Of a stretch of 64,000 bases of DNA, positions 1-8,625 are shown in pieces. Origin of the DNA: Bacteroidia bacterium (lineage in GTDB: Bacteria > Bacteroidota > Bacteroidia > Flavobacteriales_E > Vicingaceae); contig JAUIMG010000014.1 in the NCBI GenBank assembly GCA_030433355.1, positions 1-64,000 on the forward strand, given 5' to 3'. The notes under the pieces were generated by a model, which saw only the letters and a program-made list of their open reading frames with translations, searched no databases and had not been told where the DNA came from. The position numbers and the translations under genes are program-made. Position 1 is the first letter of the stretch. Each line of letters begins with the position of its first letter.

Positions 1-12
1 CCGCATGTTTTC

Positions 13-429
13 TTAGCCGATGTTGTGTGTAGGCTTTTTTATTTTTTCTTTAATCAGTCCGACAATAATCAGTGGTAAAGTCACTAAAATTCCGATAACC
101 ATTATTGGTACGAAGTATGGATAGTCTTGGTAATTCGTGCTTTCTGTCAAAAAGGTCAAATAAGCCATGAAGAAAAACACGGTCAAAACTGTCCATAATA
201 TTTTAAGTCCTGTCCTTTTCGAAAAGTAAAATGCTATCACTGTTAGAATACCTGCAATTAGGTTGACGTTATTGAGGACGTTAATTTCAGTCGTTGCGAA
301 AAGTTTTTCAAAAGGATAAAGGAAAATTCCCTGTCCTTGTAACATTATCAACTGTCCAACTGGAACGAATGAACTAACAGTCAGAATAAGTAAGGTTATC
401 AAAGGTATTTTAGTGTCTTCTGTCATCAT
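13..429 (-). CDS. Small four-helix membrane protein in a repeat-enclosed module
   Basis: I do not recognise a family. The 138-residue product has about four hydrophobic segments (roughly residues 8-28, 56-71, 76-94 and 106-124) and a lysine-rich C-terminal tail, so it is probably an inner-membrane protein. Translation may start at either of two adjacent Met codons. The last codons (THNIG, stop) fall inside the left arm of a 14-bp inverted repeat, and the right arm lies just upstream of the start, so the whole gene sits between repeat arms. A 26-bp perfect palindrome follows on the upstream side. This layout resembles a mobile gene cassette, as does the gene at 43321-43941. No function can be assigned. 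Confidence 0.6.
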   Translation of the reverse strand: MMTEDTKIPLITLLILTVSSFVPVGQLIMLQGQGIFLYPFEKLFATTEINVLNNVNLIAGILTVIAFYFSKRTGLKILWTVLTVFFFMAYLTFLTESTNYQDYPYFVPIMVIGILVTLPLIIVGLIKEKIKKPTHNIG

Positions 430-449
430 TTTTTCAGCTTACACACAAC
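22..449. repeat. Inverted repeat pair enclosing one gene
   Basis: The left arm GTTGTGTGTAGGCT (22-35) and the right arm AGCTTACACACAAC (436-449) are reverse complements at 13 of 14 positions. They enclose the 138-aa membrane-protein gene, whose stop codon lies just outside the left arm (13-15). The right arm runs directly into AACGTA and then a long palindrome. The neighbouring left flank is cut by the window edge. Confidence 0.6.
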
Positions 450-454
450 GTATG

Positions 455-480
455 GATAAAGTGCATTAATGCACTTTATC
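455..480. repeat. 26-bp perfect palindrome
   Basis: GATAAAGTGCATT is followed immediately by its exact reverse complement, with no spacer. It lies six bases after the right inverted-repeat arm of the neighbouring module. No run of T follows, so it is not a standard terminator. An analogous AGTG...CACT hairpin follows the same AACGTA hexamer at 43969-43984. Confidence 0.8.
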
Positions 481-532
481 TACCTTATGTATTATTTCAT
501 TCGTTTTGTTAAAATGCTTATTTCTAATACTT

Positions 533-572
533 TATCCGTTTTTAAGCATTTATAAACGTTTAAAAACGGATA
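533..572. repeat. 13-bp-arm hairpin
   Basis: TATCCGTTTTTAA (533-545) and its exact reverse complement (560-572) are separated by a 14-base loop. It sits in the gap between the repeat-enclosed gene and the convergently placed 3' end of the GNAT-nitrilase gene. It may act as a bidirectional terminator, although no strong T tract follows the stem. A similar TTTTAAACG...CGTTTAAAA hairpin follows the second module at 44001-44026. Confidence 0.6.
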
Positions 573-665
573 CGTCTTATTTGATATCAAAAACTTCATT
601 TTACTCCTTTAAAAATAATAAAAGGAAAAGACTATATCTATATAAATTCACTCATTTTCAGTATT

Positions 666-2189
666 TTATCTTTTTTTCAATTCAAATAAGTCTGTTCGTC
701 GGTCTTTTAAATTTCGTACACTGCCAAAACGGTTCAATTCTCTTAGCAAATCAATATCTACATCTGCAATCAAAATCATTTCTGTATTGGTAGTAGCTTC
801 TGCCTTTATTCCATTGGCCGGAAAAGAAAAATCACATGGAGTGAAAACCATAGATTGGGCAAATTGGATATCCATATTGTGCACCTTAGGTAAGTTGCCA
901 ACACTGCCTGCAATAGCTACATAACATTCATTTTCTATGGCTCTTGCTTGTGCACAATGCCTTACTCTGGAATAGCCATTCTGGGTATCGGTTAAAAAAG
1001 GAATGAATAATATGTCCATGCCTTCATCTGCTAACAATCTGCTTAGTTCAGGAAATTCTGAATCATAACAAATCAATACGCCAATTTTACCACAGTCAGT
1101 ATCGTAGGTTTTTAGTTCATTACCTCCTTGCATTCCCCAAACTTTAGCTTCATCGGGTGTTACGTGTAGCTTTTCATACCTTTCTGTGGTGCCATCTCTT
1201 TTGCAGATATAACCTACATTGTACAGCAATTCGTTTCTAATCTCTGGCATGCTCCCAGTGATTACATTGATATTATAACTAATGGCTAGTTCAGAAAACT
1301 TCTGTACAATCTGAGGAGTATACTTTGCCAACTCTCGTATCGCTTCCGATTCAGGTAAATGATTGTTATCGGCCATCAAAGGAGCATTAAAGAACTCCGG
1401 AAACAAGGCAAAGTCTGAACGGTAGGCAGAAACTGCATCTATGAAGTATTCTGCCTGTTGCATCAGCTCTTCAAAATCTTTATACAATCGCATTTGCCAT
1501 TGGATAAGACCAAGTCTTACTATCTTCTTTTTGGTGTTGGTCTTTTTGCTCTTTTTCTCATAGTAAATATTGTCCCACTTGAGTAAAACAGCATATTCGT
1601 TAGAAGCAGCATCCCCTTCTAAATATCCTTGCAGTACTTTGGTAGGGTAGAAGTCGTTAGACATTTGAAAATTCAATACAGGATCGTGAATCTCTTTCCT
1701 TTTTACCTTTTCTATGTATTCCTTTGGAGATAAGGTTTTGGCATATTCATGATAGTTGGGTATTCTACCCCCAAAAGAAATGCCTCTTAAATTTAACTTT
1801 TCTGCTAATTCTTTTCTGTAGTCATAAAGCCTTCTGCCCAATCTTAATCCGCGATATTCTGATTTGATAAATACATCAATGCCATAGAGCATGTCGCCAT
1901 CAAAATTATGTGTTTCAAAAGTGTAATTACCAGTGATTTCTTTGTAGGTATGGTGCTCATCAAAATCGTCGTAATTAACAACTATAGATAGCGCGCAACC
2001 TGCCAATTCATTATTAATTTTTATTACCACCTGACCTTCAGGAAACTTATCGATAAGCGCTTGGATGTGAGATACCTTCCAATAGGCATTTGGTATATTG
2101 GAATAGGCCTCAATCATAGCTTCCTTCAGCTGTTTATAATCGTTAATAGTTAAAAACTGAAGTTCAATATTTTCGATGTTCTCTATCAT
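666..2189 (-). CDS. GNAT acetyltransferase-carbon-nitrogen hydrolase fusion
   Basis: The 507-residue protein joins two enzymes. Residues 1 to about 200 form a GNAT N-acetyltransferase fold with an acetyl-CoA loop around 112-125 (YRGLRLGRRLYDYR). Residues 225-507 form a nitrilase-superfamily amidohydrolase with the Glu-Lys-Cys triad at E265 (FPEFF), K340 (YEKLHV) and C374 (LICYDSEFPE). This two-domain architecture is known in bacteria, but its substrate is generally unassigned. The second domain hydrolyses a carbon-nitrogen bond in an amide or nitrile, and the first could acetylate an amine before or after that step. No signal peptide is seen, so it is cytoplasmic. It appears monocistronic. 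Confidence is high for the fold and low for the substrate. Confidence 0.92.
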   Translation of the reverse strand: MIENIENIELQFLTINDYKQLKEAMIEAYSNIPNAYWKVSHIQALIDKFPEGQVVIKINNELAGCALSIVVNYDDFDEHHTYKEITGNYTFETHNFDGDMLYGIDVFIKSEYRGLRLGRRLYDYRKELAEKLNLRGISFGGRIPNYHEYAKTLSPKEYIEKVKRKEIHDPVLNFQMSNDFYPTKVLQGYLEGDAASNEYAVLLKWDNIYYEKKSKKTNTKKKIVRLGLIQWQMRLYKDFEELMQQAEYFIDAVSAYRSDFALFPEFFNAPLMADNNHLPESEAIRELAKYTPQIVQKFSELAISYNINVITGSMPEIRNELLYNVGYICKRDGTTERYEKLHVTPDEAKVWGMQGGNELKTYDTDCGKIGVLICYDSEFPELSRLLADEGMDILFIPFLTDTQNGYSRVRHCAQARAIENECYVAIAGSVGNLPKVHNMDIQFAQSMVFTPCDFSFPANGIKAEATTNTEMILIADVDIDLLRELNRFGSVRNLKDRRTDLFELKKR

Positions 2190-2358
2190 TTTTTATAGAC
2201 TAATAGTTGATTTATCAGTAACTCAATTAGGCAGGAAATGTAATCAATAATACATTCAGTATACAATCATTTTATAAATCGTAGGAATAGTGAAACCTCA
2301 TTTTTGAGGCCTCTTTTATTTTAAGTAGAAAAAAAGAGGAATAAAGGAAAGCTAGCGT

Positions 2359-3447
2359 TTATGGACTAACCAAGTTTATGCTGAAATTGAAAAATAGGGG
2401 ATTGGTTAAACTATTTTCCATAACGTATTCTTGGTCTCCAAAAAAGCCTCTAAAAAAGTCTTCTCCGTTTTTAACTCTATCTACATTAAAGCTATAGTCG
2501 TAACGGTAACCTACTTTTGCTGAAATCCAAATAAAGCCAATCAATTGTCTTTCATATTTCAAACGAAAGCGCAATTCACTTCTTCTTATCTCTAAGTCGT
2601 TGTATGGCTGCTCTAATTCATTGTCATTACCAATTCTAAAACTTGTTCCTTCTAAATCAAATCCTGCAAATAACATGCTTCTAGGACTAAAGTTATAGCG
2701 AACATCACCTCTTGCAGGAAATAGAGTTTCAACGCCCCATTTACGATTGGTGGATGTCCAATTGTACATGATCACAGGTAAATAATTTAGTTCTCCTGCT
2801 CTGTAAGTTCTAGAAATTCCAACTGCCCATTGGGTGTAATCGTTTGGTTTTTTACCCCACAGTAAGGCAACGGAATACCTATTGTATTTCATCGGTTGAA
2901 AATCTCCAAAAGCATAATCTCCGCTTGTACCCGCAGCTATCCTAGCCAAGAAAAAAGAGGTTTCATTGTATGGTTTGTAAATGGTAACTGCAGCATCGAT
3001 GGTATTTAAACCATTGTCGTTTAAAGTTTGATGCAGAGGGTGACTTATTGTATTTGGTTGATCAAATTCGTATTGGTAATTCCAATAAATTAATCCTGCT
3101 TGAATAATAATATTATTCTTAGAAATCACAGGTATATTGGCCCCAAAACGAAAACCATGGGTAGAGTTAATTTTTTGTGTAGATTCTTCAAATGCTCCAA
3201 ATGCATCCGCATCCATATCATAACTTCCTTGAAAATCATAACCAACGGAAATTAATTTGTCAGGACTTTTACCACTAACCTTTACAGAGGCAAAGCGTTT
3301 TGCACTTTCATCTACAAACTCTAAGTCATCGTAAATACTATAATCTTCCTCTTCTTGGGTTTGCGTAGTATCTGTTTGAGCAAAAAGAGCAGCACTACTT
3401 AGTAAAAAACTCACTATAAGTAGTAAGATTGACTTAGAATTATTCAT
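2359..3447 (-). CDS. Exported outer-membrane beta-barrel-like protein
   Basis: I do not recognise a named family. The 362-residue product has a signal peptide ending near residue 23 (LFAQ), a short acidic linker, then about 300 residues of alternating aromatic and polar strands. Motifs such as FRFGANIPVI, WAVGISRTYR and AKVGYRYDYSF are typical of outer-membrane barrels. The last residues (FFNFSINLVSP) look like a closing strand. It is six bases from the DUF2147 gene upstream, which in turn follows a lipoprotein gene closely, so these three probably share a transcript and act at the cell envelope. Confidence 0.7.
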   Translation of the reverse strand: MNNSKSILLLIVSFLLSSAALFAQTDTTQTQEEEDYSIYDDLEFVDESAKRFASVKVSGKSPDKLISVGYDFQGSYDMDADAFGAFEESTQKINSTHGFRFGANIPVISKNNIIIQAGLIYWNYQYEFDQPNTISHPLHQTLNDNGLNTIDAAVTIYKPYNETSFFLARIAAGTSGDYAFGDFQPMKYNRYSVALLWGKKPNDYTQWAVGISRTYRAGELNYLPVIMYNWTSTNRKWGVETLFPARGDVRYNFSPRSMLFAGFDLEGTSFRIGNDNELEQPYNDLEIRRSELRFRLKYERQLIGFIWISAKVGYRYDYSFNVDRVKNGEDFFRGFFGDQEYVMENSLTNPLFFNFSINLVSP

Positions 3448-3453
3448 GGTATT

Positions 3454-3921
3454 TTATTTCTTTTTAGGTGGCATTTTCAACCTTTTCCAAACATCTGTTC
3501 TCCCTAGAGCAGAAACACCTATGTAGCCTCTAATATCTAAGGTGTTCTCATCAGTCATTTTTATGGTACAGCTATACGTATTCCCGTTTTCTGGATCGTA
3601 AATAGTTCCTTCTGTCCACTCATTTTTACCTGTGTAAACAAAATCTTTTAAAATTCGATAACCTCTTAAAGGGGTAGATCTTAATTTTTCATCAGGATTG
3701 TTTTTATCTACTTTAGCTTCCCCTGTTTCTGGGTCTACAGGTATTTTTAACCATACTATTTTGCCGTAGTACTTTTCACCAATTTTATCAATTTTAACTT
3801 TTGCTTTTCCATGTGATGGCTCCCAAACACCAACTAGGCGATCCGCCTCAGCAGCATCTTGGGCATAGGAGATTGAAATAAATAGGATACTTAAAAGGGA
3901 AGTAAGGAAAATCTTTTTCAT
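3454..3921 (-). CDS. DUF2147 domain exported protein
   Basis: The 155-residue protein has a signal peptide (cleavage near SYAQ) followed by a complete DUF2147 domain. Visible hallmarks are VGVWEP at the start, YGKIVWL, the LRGYRILKDF block and a terminal GRTDVWKRL. The family is a small lipocalin-like beta domain, common in exported proteins of Gram-negative bacteria and without a proven biochemical role. Neighbours on both sides are envelope proteins and the gene is probably co-transcribed with them. Length is normal for the family. Confidence 0.9.
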   Translation of the reverse strand: MKKIFLTSLLSILFISISYAQDAAEADRLVGVWEPSHGKAKVKIDKIGEKYYGKIVWLKIPVDPETGEAKVDKNNPDEKLRSTPLRGYRILKDFVYTGKNEWTEGTIYDPENGNTYSCTIKMTDENTLDIRGYIGVSALGRTDVWKRLKMPPKKK

Positions 3922-3928
3922 TGTATTT

Positions 3929-4456
3929 TTATTTATGTTTTACAGTCAAGTCTAATTCAATAATTGCGCCAAGCTCATCAGCATAAGAATCATCAACAAA
4001 ATCAAGGTCTAAAACAAAGCTGATTTTTCCATTTTTGAAGTAATCCACTATATCAGCCTCTTCGCTTACATCTAATGCAGTCTCCTGATTATCAGAACTG
4101 ATGGGGTTTTTAATTGCAATAGATTGCATTCCTGTGTTTGCTCCTACCAACTGCAAAGAGGCACTGTGGAATGAATCAAAAGTTAAACTATCAGCCTCTC
4201 TCAAAGTCACTTTTATACTATTGATTCCAATACTTTTTAATTGCTCTTTACTAACACCTTCTAATCCTTCTATAGATGAAAGGTCTACCTCATACTCAGC
4301 AATAAAACTATTTGGACCTGCAAAAAATGGTCCCATAGCAGTAGCCTCTGTATTGATCTGAACTGTTTTTTCAATTTTAGGTCCACAAGCGCCCAATAAA
4401 AGAAGACCTAGAGCAATTAAAAATAAATTTAATTTGAAAAGATTGGATGTATTCAT
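3929..4456 (-). CDS. Putative lipoprotein
   Basis: The 175-residue protein begins with a lipoprotein signal (LLLLGACG) whose lipidated cysteine is C24. The mature part is acidic and beta-rich, with repeated 'SIKVTLREAD'-like and 'ISFVLDLDFVDDS'-like strands. I recognise no family. It is seven bases upstream of the DUF2147 gene and likely begins a three-gene envelope operon with that gene and the beta-barrel gene. Function unknown. Confidence 0.75.
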   Translation of the reverse strand: MNTSNLFKLNLFLIALGLLLLGACGPKIEKTVQINTEATAMGPFFAGPNSFIAEYEVDLSSIEGLEGVSKEQLKSIGINSIKVTLREADSLTFDSFHSASLQLVGANTGMQSIAIKNPISSDNQETALDVSEEADIVDYFKNGKISFVLDLDFVDDSYADELGAIIELDLTVKHK

Positions 4457-4515
4457 TTGTTAAAAATAGTAAAGGATGGCTTTATATTATAAAATCTTTA
4501 AAAAAAGACTCAAAT

Positions 4516-4917
4516 TTATTTTCTTACTGCCGTAGTTTTTACAATTTGCTCTTCAACAACCTCGTACATGAATATAAGTTCAAAAGGTTCACCGCTGCCA
4601 TTAGAGCCTGTAATATATTCATAGTCAATTACCTTATTGTCGAAAACCATTCTATTTCTTATTTCAGAATGAAGCTTTGGAGATTTTTCAAAATAGGCAG
4701 CATAACGTTTTCTAACTTCTTCTTTTCCTTTTAAGTAGGGCTCACATTCTCCTAAATTATAGAATTCAATATCGTCTGCTATATACTGCATAAAGCTTTC
4801 AATATCTCTATTGTTGTACGCATCTAAATTGGCCTGAACTACTTCTTCAACTGACTTATTTTGAGAATAAACGGCATTAAAAAAGAAAAGACTTATGATT
4901 ACTAAAATGTTTCTCAT
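4516..4917 (-). CDS. Exported SnoaL/NTF2-like protein
   Basis: The open frame extends to 4977, but the Met at 4917 gives a clean signal peptide (MRNILVIISLFFFNAVYSQ) and leaves only four bases after the upstream stop codon, so I choose it. The mature part is a single NTF2-like/SnoaL-like domain: VQANLDAYNNRDIESFMQYI, then DIEFYNLG, a short helix (VRKRYAAYF) and terminal strands. These cone-shaped domains bind small molecules or catalyse isomerase-type reactions; no substrate can be read here. It is probably translated with the beta-barrel gene upstream. Confidence 0.8.
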   Translation of the reverse strand: MRNILVIISLFFFNAVYSQNKSVEEVVQANLDAYNNRDIESFMQYIADDIEFYNLGECEPYLKGKEEVRKRYAAYFEKSPKLHSEIRNRMVFDNKVIDYEYITGSNGSGEPFELIFMYEVVEEQIVKTTAVRK

Positions 4918-4921
4918 ACAA

Positions 4922-5641
4922 TTAATTGGATTTATTTTCTGAAGACTCTTTTGCTTTCCCAGCTCCAATAGGAACATTGAATTTTAGGAAAATACTTTCA
5001 TTGTTACTTCCACTTCTATTTTTATATACATCTGTGAATCCATAGTAATATTTAACTCCAAATGTCATTCCATTTGTTTTTTTAAGCTTATAACCAAAGC
5101 CGCCTACTGCGCCAAAATCAATACGATTTATATCCTCTTTATTATAATCTTTAATTCTTGCTTCTCTGTCATCGGACTCCCCGTTGTATTCAATCCATGC
5201 ATTATGCATTAAGCCTACTTGTGGTCCAAGCTCCATATATATTCTACTAGGAAAATTGTACTTTATCAAAGCAGGAACCATAAAATAATTGAGTACTTGA
5301 CTATAAGTTCCATCTTCTTGGTAAAGCGGAGAGTTTAAAAACTCTAGATCATTGGACTTAAGATTGTCAACACCTAACTTTCCTTTTACTAAAACTCCAG
5401 TGTATAAGGAGAATTGATTTTTAACTTTTATATCAAAATAGAATCCCAAGTTAAAACCATTCAAGCTTTGTTTTCCGCTCATAGCAGAAATCGTTGACCA
5501 GTTAAACCCTCCTTCTAAGCCGAACTCTAATCCATCAGAATTTAGTTTATCTCCTAATAAAATACTTATTAATACTTGCGAGTTGGAAGTGAAAACAATG
5601 CCAAATAAAAGGCTAAGGGAAATTATAAGCTTTTTCATCAT
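4922..5641 (-). CDS. Outer-membrane beta-barrel protein, PorT-like
   Basis: The 239-residue protein has a signal peptide (ending about TSNSQ) and a barrel with the layout of Bacteroidota PorT/OmpA-like eight-strand barrels: GLEGGFNWSTISAM, FNLGFYFDIKVK, FSLYTGVLVKGKLG, ALIKYNFP, YMELGPQVGLMH, and a closing FLKFNVPIGAG. Two Met codons are adjacent at the start. It is four bases from the following SnoaL-like gene. It resides in the outer membrane; its specific role is unknown. Confidence 0.78.
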   Translation of the reverse strand: MMKKLIISLSLLFGIVFTSNSQVLISILLGDKLNSDGLEFGLEGGFNWSTISAMSGKQSLNGFNLGFYFDIKVKNQFSLYTGVLVKGKLGVDNLKSNDLEFLNSPLYQEDGTYSQVLNYFMVPALIKYNFPSRIYMELGPQVGLMHNAWIEYNGESDDREARIKDYNKEDINRIDFGAVGGFGYKLKKTNGMTFGVKYYYGFTDVYKNRSGSNNESIFLKFNVPIGAGKAKESSENKSN

Positions 5642-5810
5642 AAATGGATACTTAAAACAGGTTAGAAGTTAAACATGATAAAGAGCAAAAAAACTCTTTA
5701 ATTACTTTGAAGGGTTAAAATTTAATGCGTGAATCAATGCGATAAATATAAGTCAACTTATGGAAATTACATATTTTACATAGTGATGAATATTCCAAAC
5801 CTAAATAGAT

Positions 5811-5818
5811 TATTTTTG
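5811..5818 (+). promoter_or_regulatory. -7 promoter box TATTTTTG
   Basis: An exact match to the Bacteroidota -7 consensus TAnnTTTG lies 11 bases before the ATG of the alpha/beta hydrolase gene. It implies a very short leader of about five bases. Upstream, ATAAGTCAACTTAT (5748-5761) is a small inverted repeat that might bind a regulator. Confidence 0.55.
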
Positions 5819-5829
5819 TTTTTTTTAAA

Positions 5830-6600
5830 ATGCTACACTACATCAAATACAAACATCCTAGCTCAACAGAGTGGGTTACTTTTATTCATGGAGCTGGGGG
5901 TAGTAGTTCTATATGGTTCAAGCAAATAAGGGCCTTCAAGGAAAAGTACAATGTTCTACTTATAGATTTAAGAGGTCATGGTAAATCTAAAAGTACCATT
6001 TACCAAAAGTTCAGAAGCTATAATTTCAATGTAGTAAGAGAAGATGTGATGGAAGTTTTAGACCATTTGAAAATTAAAAAATCCCATTTTGTTGGAATTT
6101 CGTTGGGTTGCATTATTATTAGAGATATAGCGGAGAATTACTCAGAGCGAGTTAGTAAAATGATTATGGGAGGAGCAATTTTAAAACTCAACTTAAGAGG
6201 ACAGGTTTTAATGCGATTTGGAGCATGGTTCAAGTCTCTTATTCCATACATGTTGCTCTACAAATTCTTTGCTTTTATAATTCTACCAAGAAAAAATCAC
6301 AAAAATTCTAGAAAGATATTTGTGAATGAAGCAAGGAAGTTGGACCAAAAGGAATTTAAAAAGTGGTTTTCTTTAGTTGCTGAAGTTAATCCTTTATTAA
6401 AGTTCTTCCGATTGAAGGATATAGGCTTACCAACCCTCTATATTATGGGCGAAGAAGATTATATGTTTTTACCATCCGTGATGAAGGTTGTTGAGGAGCA
6501 ATTAAGTGCGCATTTGCATATTATTCCAGATTGTGGCCATGTAGTAAATATCGATAGACCTGAAGTTTTTAATAATCAGGCCTTGAGTTTTATTGCTTAA
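5830..6600 (+). CDS. Alpha/beta-fold hydrolase
   Basis: The 256-residue cytoplasmic protein is a complete alpha/beta hydrolase. The oxyanion segment is [10 protein letters not shown] (20-29), the nucleophile elbow GISLG places Ser at 91, the acid is D210 (GEEDY), and the base is H237 ([10 protein letters not shown]). The cap region (about 118-190) is basic and aromatic. Substrate is unknown; candidates are esters or lactones. Its stop codon overlaps the stop of the convergent photolyase gene by four bases, so there is no room for a terminator between them. Confidence 0.9.
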   Translation: MLHYIKYKHPSSTEWVTFIHGAGGSSSIWFKQIRAFKEKYNVLLIDLRGHGKSKSTIYQKFRSYNFNVVREDVMEVLDHLKIKKSHFVGISLGCIIIRDIAENYSERVSKMIMGGAILKLNLRGQVLMRFGAWFKSLIPYMLLYKFFAFIILPRKNHKNSRKIFVNEARKLDQKEFKKWFSLVAEVNPLLKFFRLKDIGLPTLYIMGEEDYMFLPSVMKVVEEQLSAHLHIIPDCGHVVNIDRPEVFNNQALSFIA

Positions 6601-8072
6601 GCTTCCTTTCTTCTTTTAATGTCATTCCTTGTGTGTACTTCTAAAATTCTTGCTTTATCAGCTTGTACCTCAGGTCTTTTTCTAAACGTCCATATTTTAT
6701 CTCTCGCTATTTTGCCAGCTTCTTCAATATTGATGATTGGATTGGGATATTTTAGTGGACCAAGATTATACAGAATTTTTTCCATTTCGGTCAGCTTCCA
6801 AGGTTCATGAATAAACTCTTTGGGATAACTCCTTAGTTCTGGAATCCACTTTCTAATGAATATACCGTCAGGATCTTGATCATATGATTGCTTGATTGGA
6901 TTATAAATACGAATGGTATTAATTCCGGTGGTTCCTGCCTGCATTTGTATTTGTGGATAATGTATGCCTGGTTCATAGTCTAAAAAGACAGCTTTTAAAT
7001 GCTTAGCACCCTTTTTCCAGTCAATATCTAAATGAAAGCACAGAAAGGAAACCAACATTGCCCTCATCCTAAAATTTAACCATCCTGTGGCAGTTAAAGA
7101 ACGCATGCATGCATCTACCATCGGAAAACCTGTTTCTCCCTTTTTCCATGCCTGCAGTTTCGATTCGTCATTGCTGTATTCCATTAGCTCAAAACCACGA
7201 TTTATACATTCTCTCTCATACCTATTTTCAACCTCATATTTCTGAATAAAATGACAATGCCATTTAAGCCGACTCATGAAGTTTGTTAAGGACCTTTTAT
7301 TTTTTGAAGCTTTTGAGTGGTTAATGCTAGTCTGATAAACTTGTCGTATGCTAATGTTTCCCCATGCCAAGTATGGAGAAAGCCTGCTTCCTGTTTGAGC
7401 ACATTCCAGAGGTTTGGATATGTTTTTAGAATAAAGGCTTACTCTATTTTCTAAAAAGTGACGTAGATTTTTCCAAGCTTCATTTTCTCCTGCTTTTTGG
7501 TACTCTTTCGGATAGTTTTTTAATTTATCTTTTATCTTTTCCGAAATGGTAAAGGGGTTTTGAAAGGATATAGCACTTTGTATTTTATAATTTGTTTCGG
7601 GAATTTTCTCATGCATTACTTCAAACCACTTTTTATCCCAAGTGCTTCTATTTTTAATTCCTCGAACAATCCCATCTCTTTGGAATTCAATCCAAGAAAT
7701 TTTATTGCTTTTAAAAAAACTTTTTAATTGCTTGTCTCTTTGCCAACTTTTTAAATTGTCTGTTTCTTGGTAGCTAAATACTCTACCTATACTGTAATTA
7801 TTGTTAAACCACTCAAAAACTTTGGATGCTTCTGCATAACAAAAAACTATTCCTTTATTTAATGGGATTAGGGTTTTGTCTAATTCAATAATGCTGTGAT
7901 AGATAAATTGAAGATGTCTTAAAGAGAGAGAGTCCGACTTTAACTGACTGGGCTCTAGAATGTAAATTGGAAGGTAGGGAATGGAGGTATTTTCAGCTTC
8001 AAAAAAGGACCTTTGGTCTTTCAATCGTAAATCTCGTTTTAGCCAAACGATATTAATTTCCTTCCTTTCCAC
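6597..8072 (-). CDS. Cryptochrome/photolyase family protein
   Basis: The 491-residue protein has an N-terminal photolyase antenna domain ([15 protein letters not shown]) and a C-terminal FAD-binding domain. FAD-domain hallmarks include [43 protein letters not shown] and the [19 protein letters not shown] block. The family repairs UV pyrimidine dimers using blue light or acts as a photoreceptor. Length and motifs fit a repair-type enzyme, but this Bacteroidota branch is divergent and a light-sensing role cannot be excluded. It lies 31 bases after the KdsC-like gene and may be the last cistron of the ccm transcript. Confidence 0.93.
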   Translation of the reverse strand: MERKEINIVWLKRDLRLKDQRSFFEAENTSIPYLPIYILEPSQLKSDSLSLRHLQFIYHSIIELDKTLIPLNKGIVFCYAEASKVFEWFNNNYSIGRVFSYQETDNLKSWQRDKQLKSFFKSNKISWIEFQRDGIVRGIKNRSTWDKKWFEVMHEKIPETNYKIQSAISFQNPFTISEKIKDKLKNYPKEYQKAGENEAWKNLRHFLENRVSLYSKNISKPLECAQTGSRLSPYLAWGNISIRQVYQTSINHSKASKNKRSLTNFMSRLKWHCHFIQKYEVENRYERECINRGFELMEYSNDESKLQAWKKGETGFPMVDACMRSLTATGWLNFRMRAMLVSFLCFHLDIDWKKGAKHLKAVFLDYEPGIHYPQIQMQAGTTGINTIRIYNPIKQSYDQDPDGIFIRKWIPELRSYPKEFIHEPWKLTEMEKILYNLGPLKYPNPIINIEEAGKIARDKIWTFRKRPEVQADKARILEVHTRNDIKRRKEA

Positions 8073-8103
8073 AAGAAATAAACAAGAAAATCAAAAAGGA
8101 GTT

Positions 8104-8625
8104 TTACCAATGATGGCTATCCTCGTCAAACCACTTGGATTGTAGTTTCATTACCTTTTCCATAATGTCTCTAACACAGCCTTCTCCGCCATTTTTTGGT
8201 GATATGTAGTCGCAAATGTCTCTTATTTCTTCAGCTGCATCGTTTGGACAGCAAGCGAAACCAACTCTTTGCATCACTCTATAATCAGGAATATCATCTC
8301 CCATATAAAGTATGTTTTCGTCAACTAAATCAAATTTCCTTTTAAGCTTTTCAAATACTTCTACTTTGTTTTTGCATTTCAAATTCACATCTTCTATGCC
8401 TAATTCATTCAGTCTCTTACGTACACTTTCTGAGGTGCCACCACTAATTATAGAAATATGATAGCCTTTTTTTACGGCATGTTGCAAAGCATACCCATCC
8501 TTGATATTCATCTTTCTTATTTGGTCTCCATCGGCTAAGGTGAGAACACTGCCATCCGTTAGAACACCATCCACATCAAATATGAAGGTATTTATATCTT
8601 CGAGTTTTTTTAGGTAATTATCCAT
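8104..8625 (-). CDS. kdsC: KdsC-type HAD phosphatase
   Basis: The 173-residue protein matches the small, cap-less HAD group of 3-deoxy-D-manno-octulosonate 8-phosphate phosphatases. The nucleophile motif is FDVDGVLTDG (D17, D19), motif II is IISGG, motif III contains the conserved Lys of KCKNKVE, and motif IV is YMGDDIPDYRVM. KdsC dephosphorylates KDO-8-P to give KDO for lipopolysaccharide core. Length is typical. Its start overlaps the 3' end of the DUF2520 gene by eight bases. Related enzymes that act on 2-keto-3-deoxynononate-phosphate are possible, so the exact sugar is inferred. Confidence 0.87.
   Translation of the reverse strand: MDNYLKKLEDINTFIFDVDGVLTDGSVLTLADGDQIRKMNIKDGYALQHAVKKGYHISIISGGTSESVRKRLNELGIEDVNLKCKNKVEVFEKLKRKFDLVDENILYMGDDIPDYRVMQRVGFACCPNDAAEEIRDICDYISPKNGGEGCVRDIMEKVMKLQSKWFDEDSHHW

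Noticed and set aside
506-793. A 95-aa plus-strand ORF overlapping the 3' end of the GNAT-nitrilase gene
   Set aside because: Its 3' half is antisense to the conserved C-terminus of a well-supported gene, it has no homology-like features, and its hydrophobic content follows from AT-rich intergenic sequence.
2281-2340. CCTCATTTTTGAGG hairpin as a terminator between the first exported genes
   Set aside because: On the minus strand no T run follows the stem; it is too weak to call.
6597-8072. Cryptochrome DASH for the photolyase-family gene
   Set aside because: I could not identify DASH-specific residues and the length and motifs fit the general photolyase group; left as family level.
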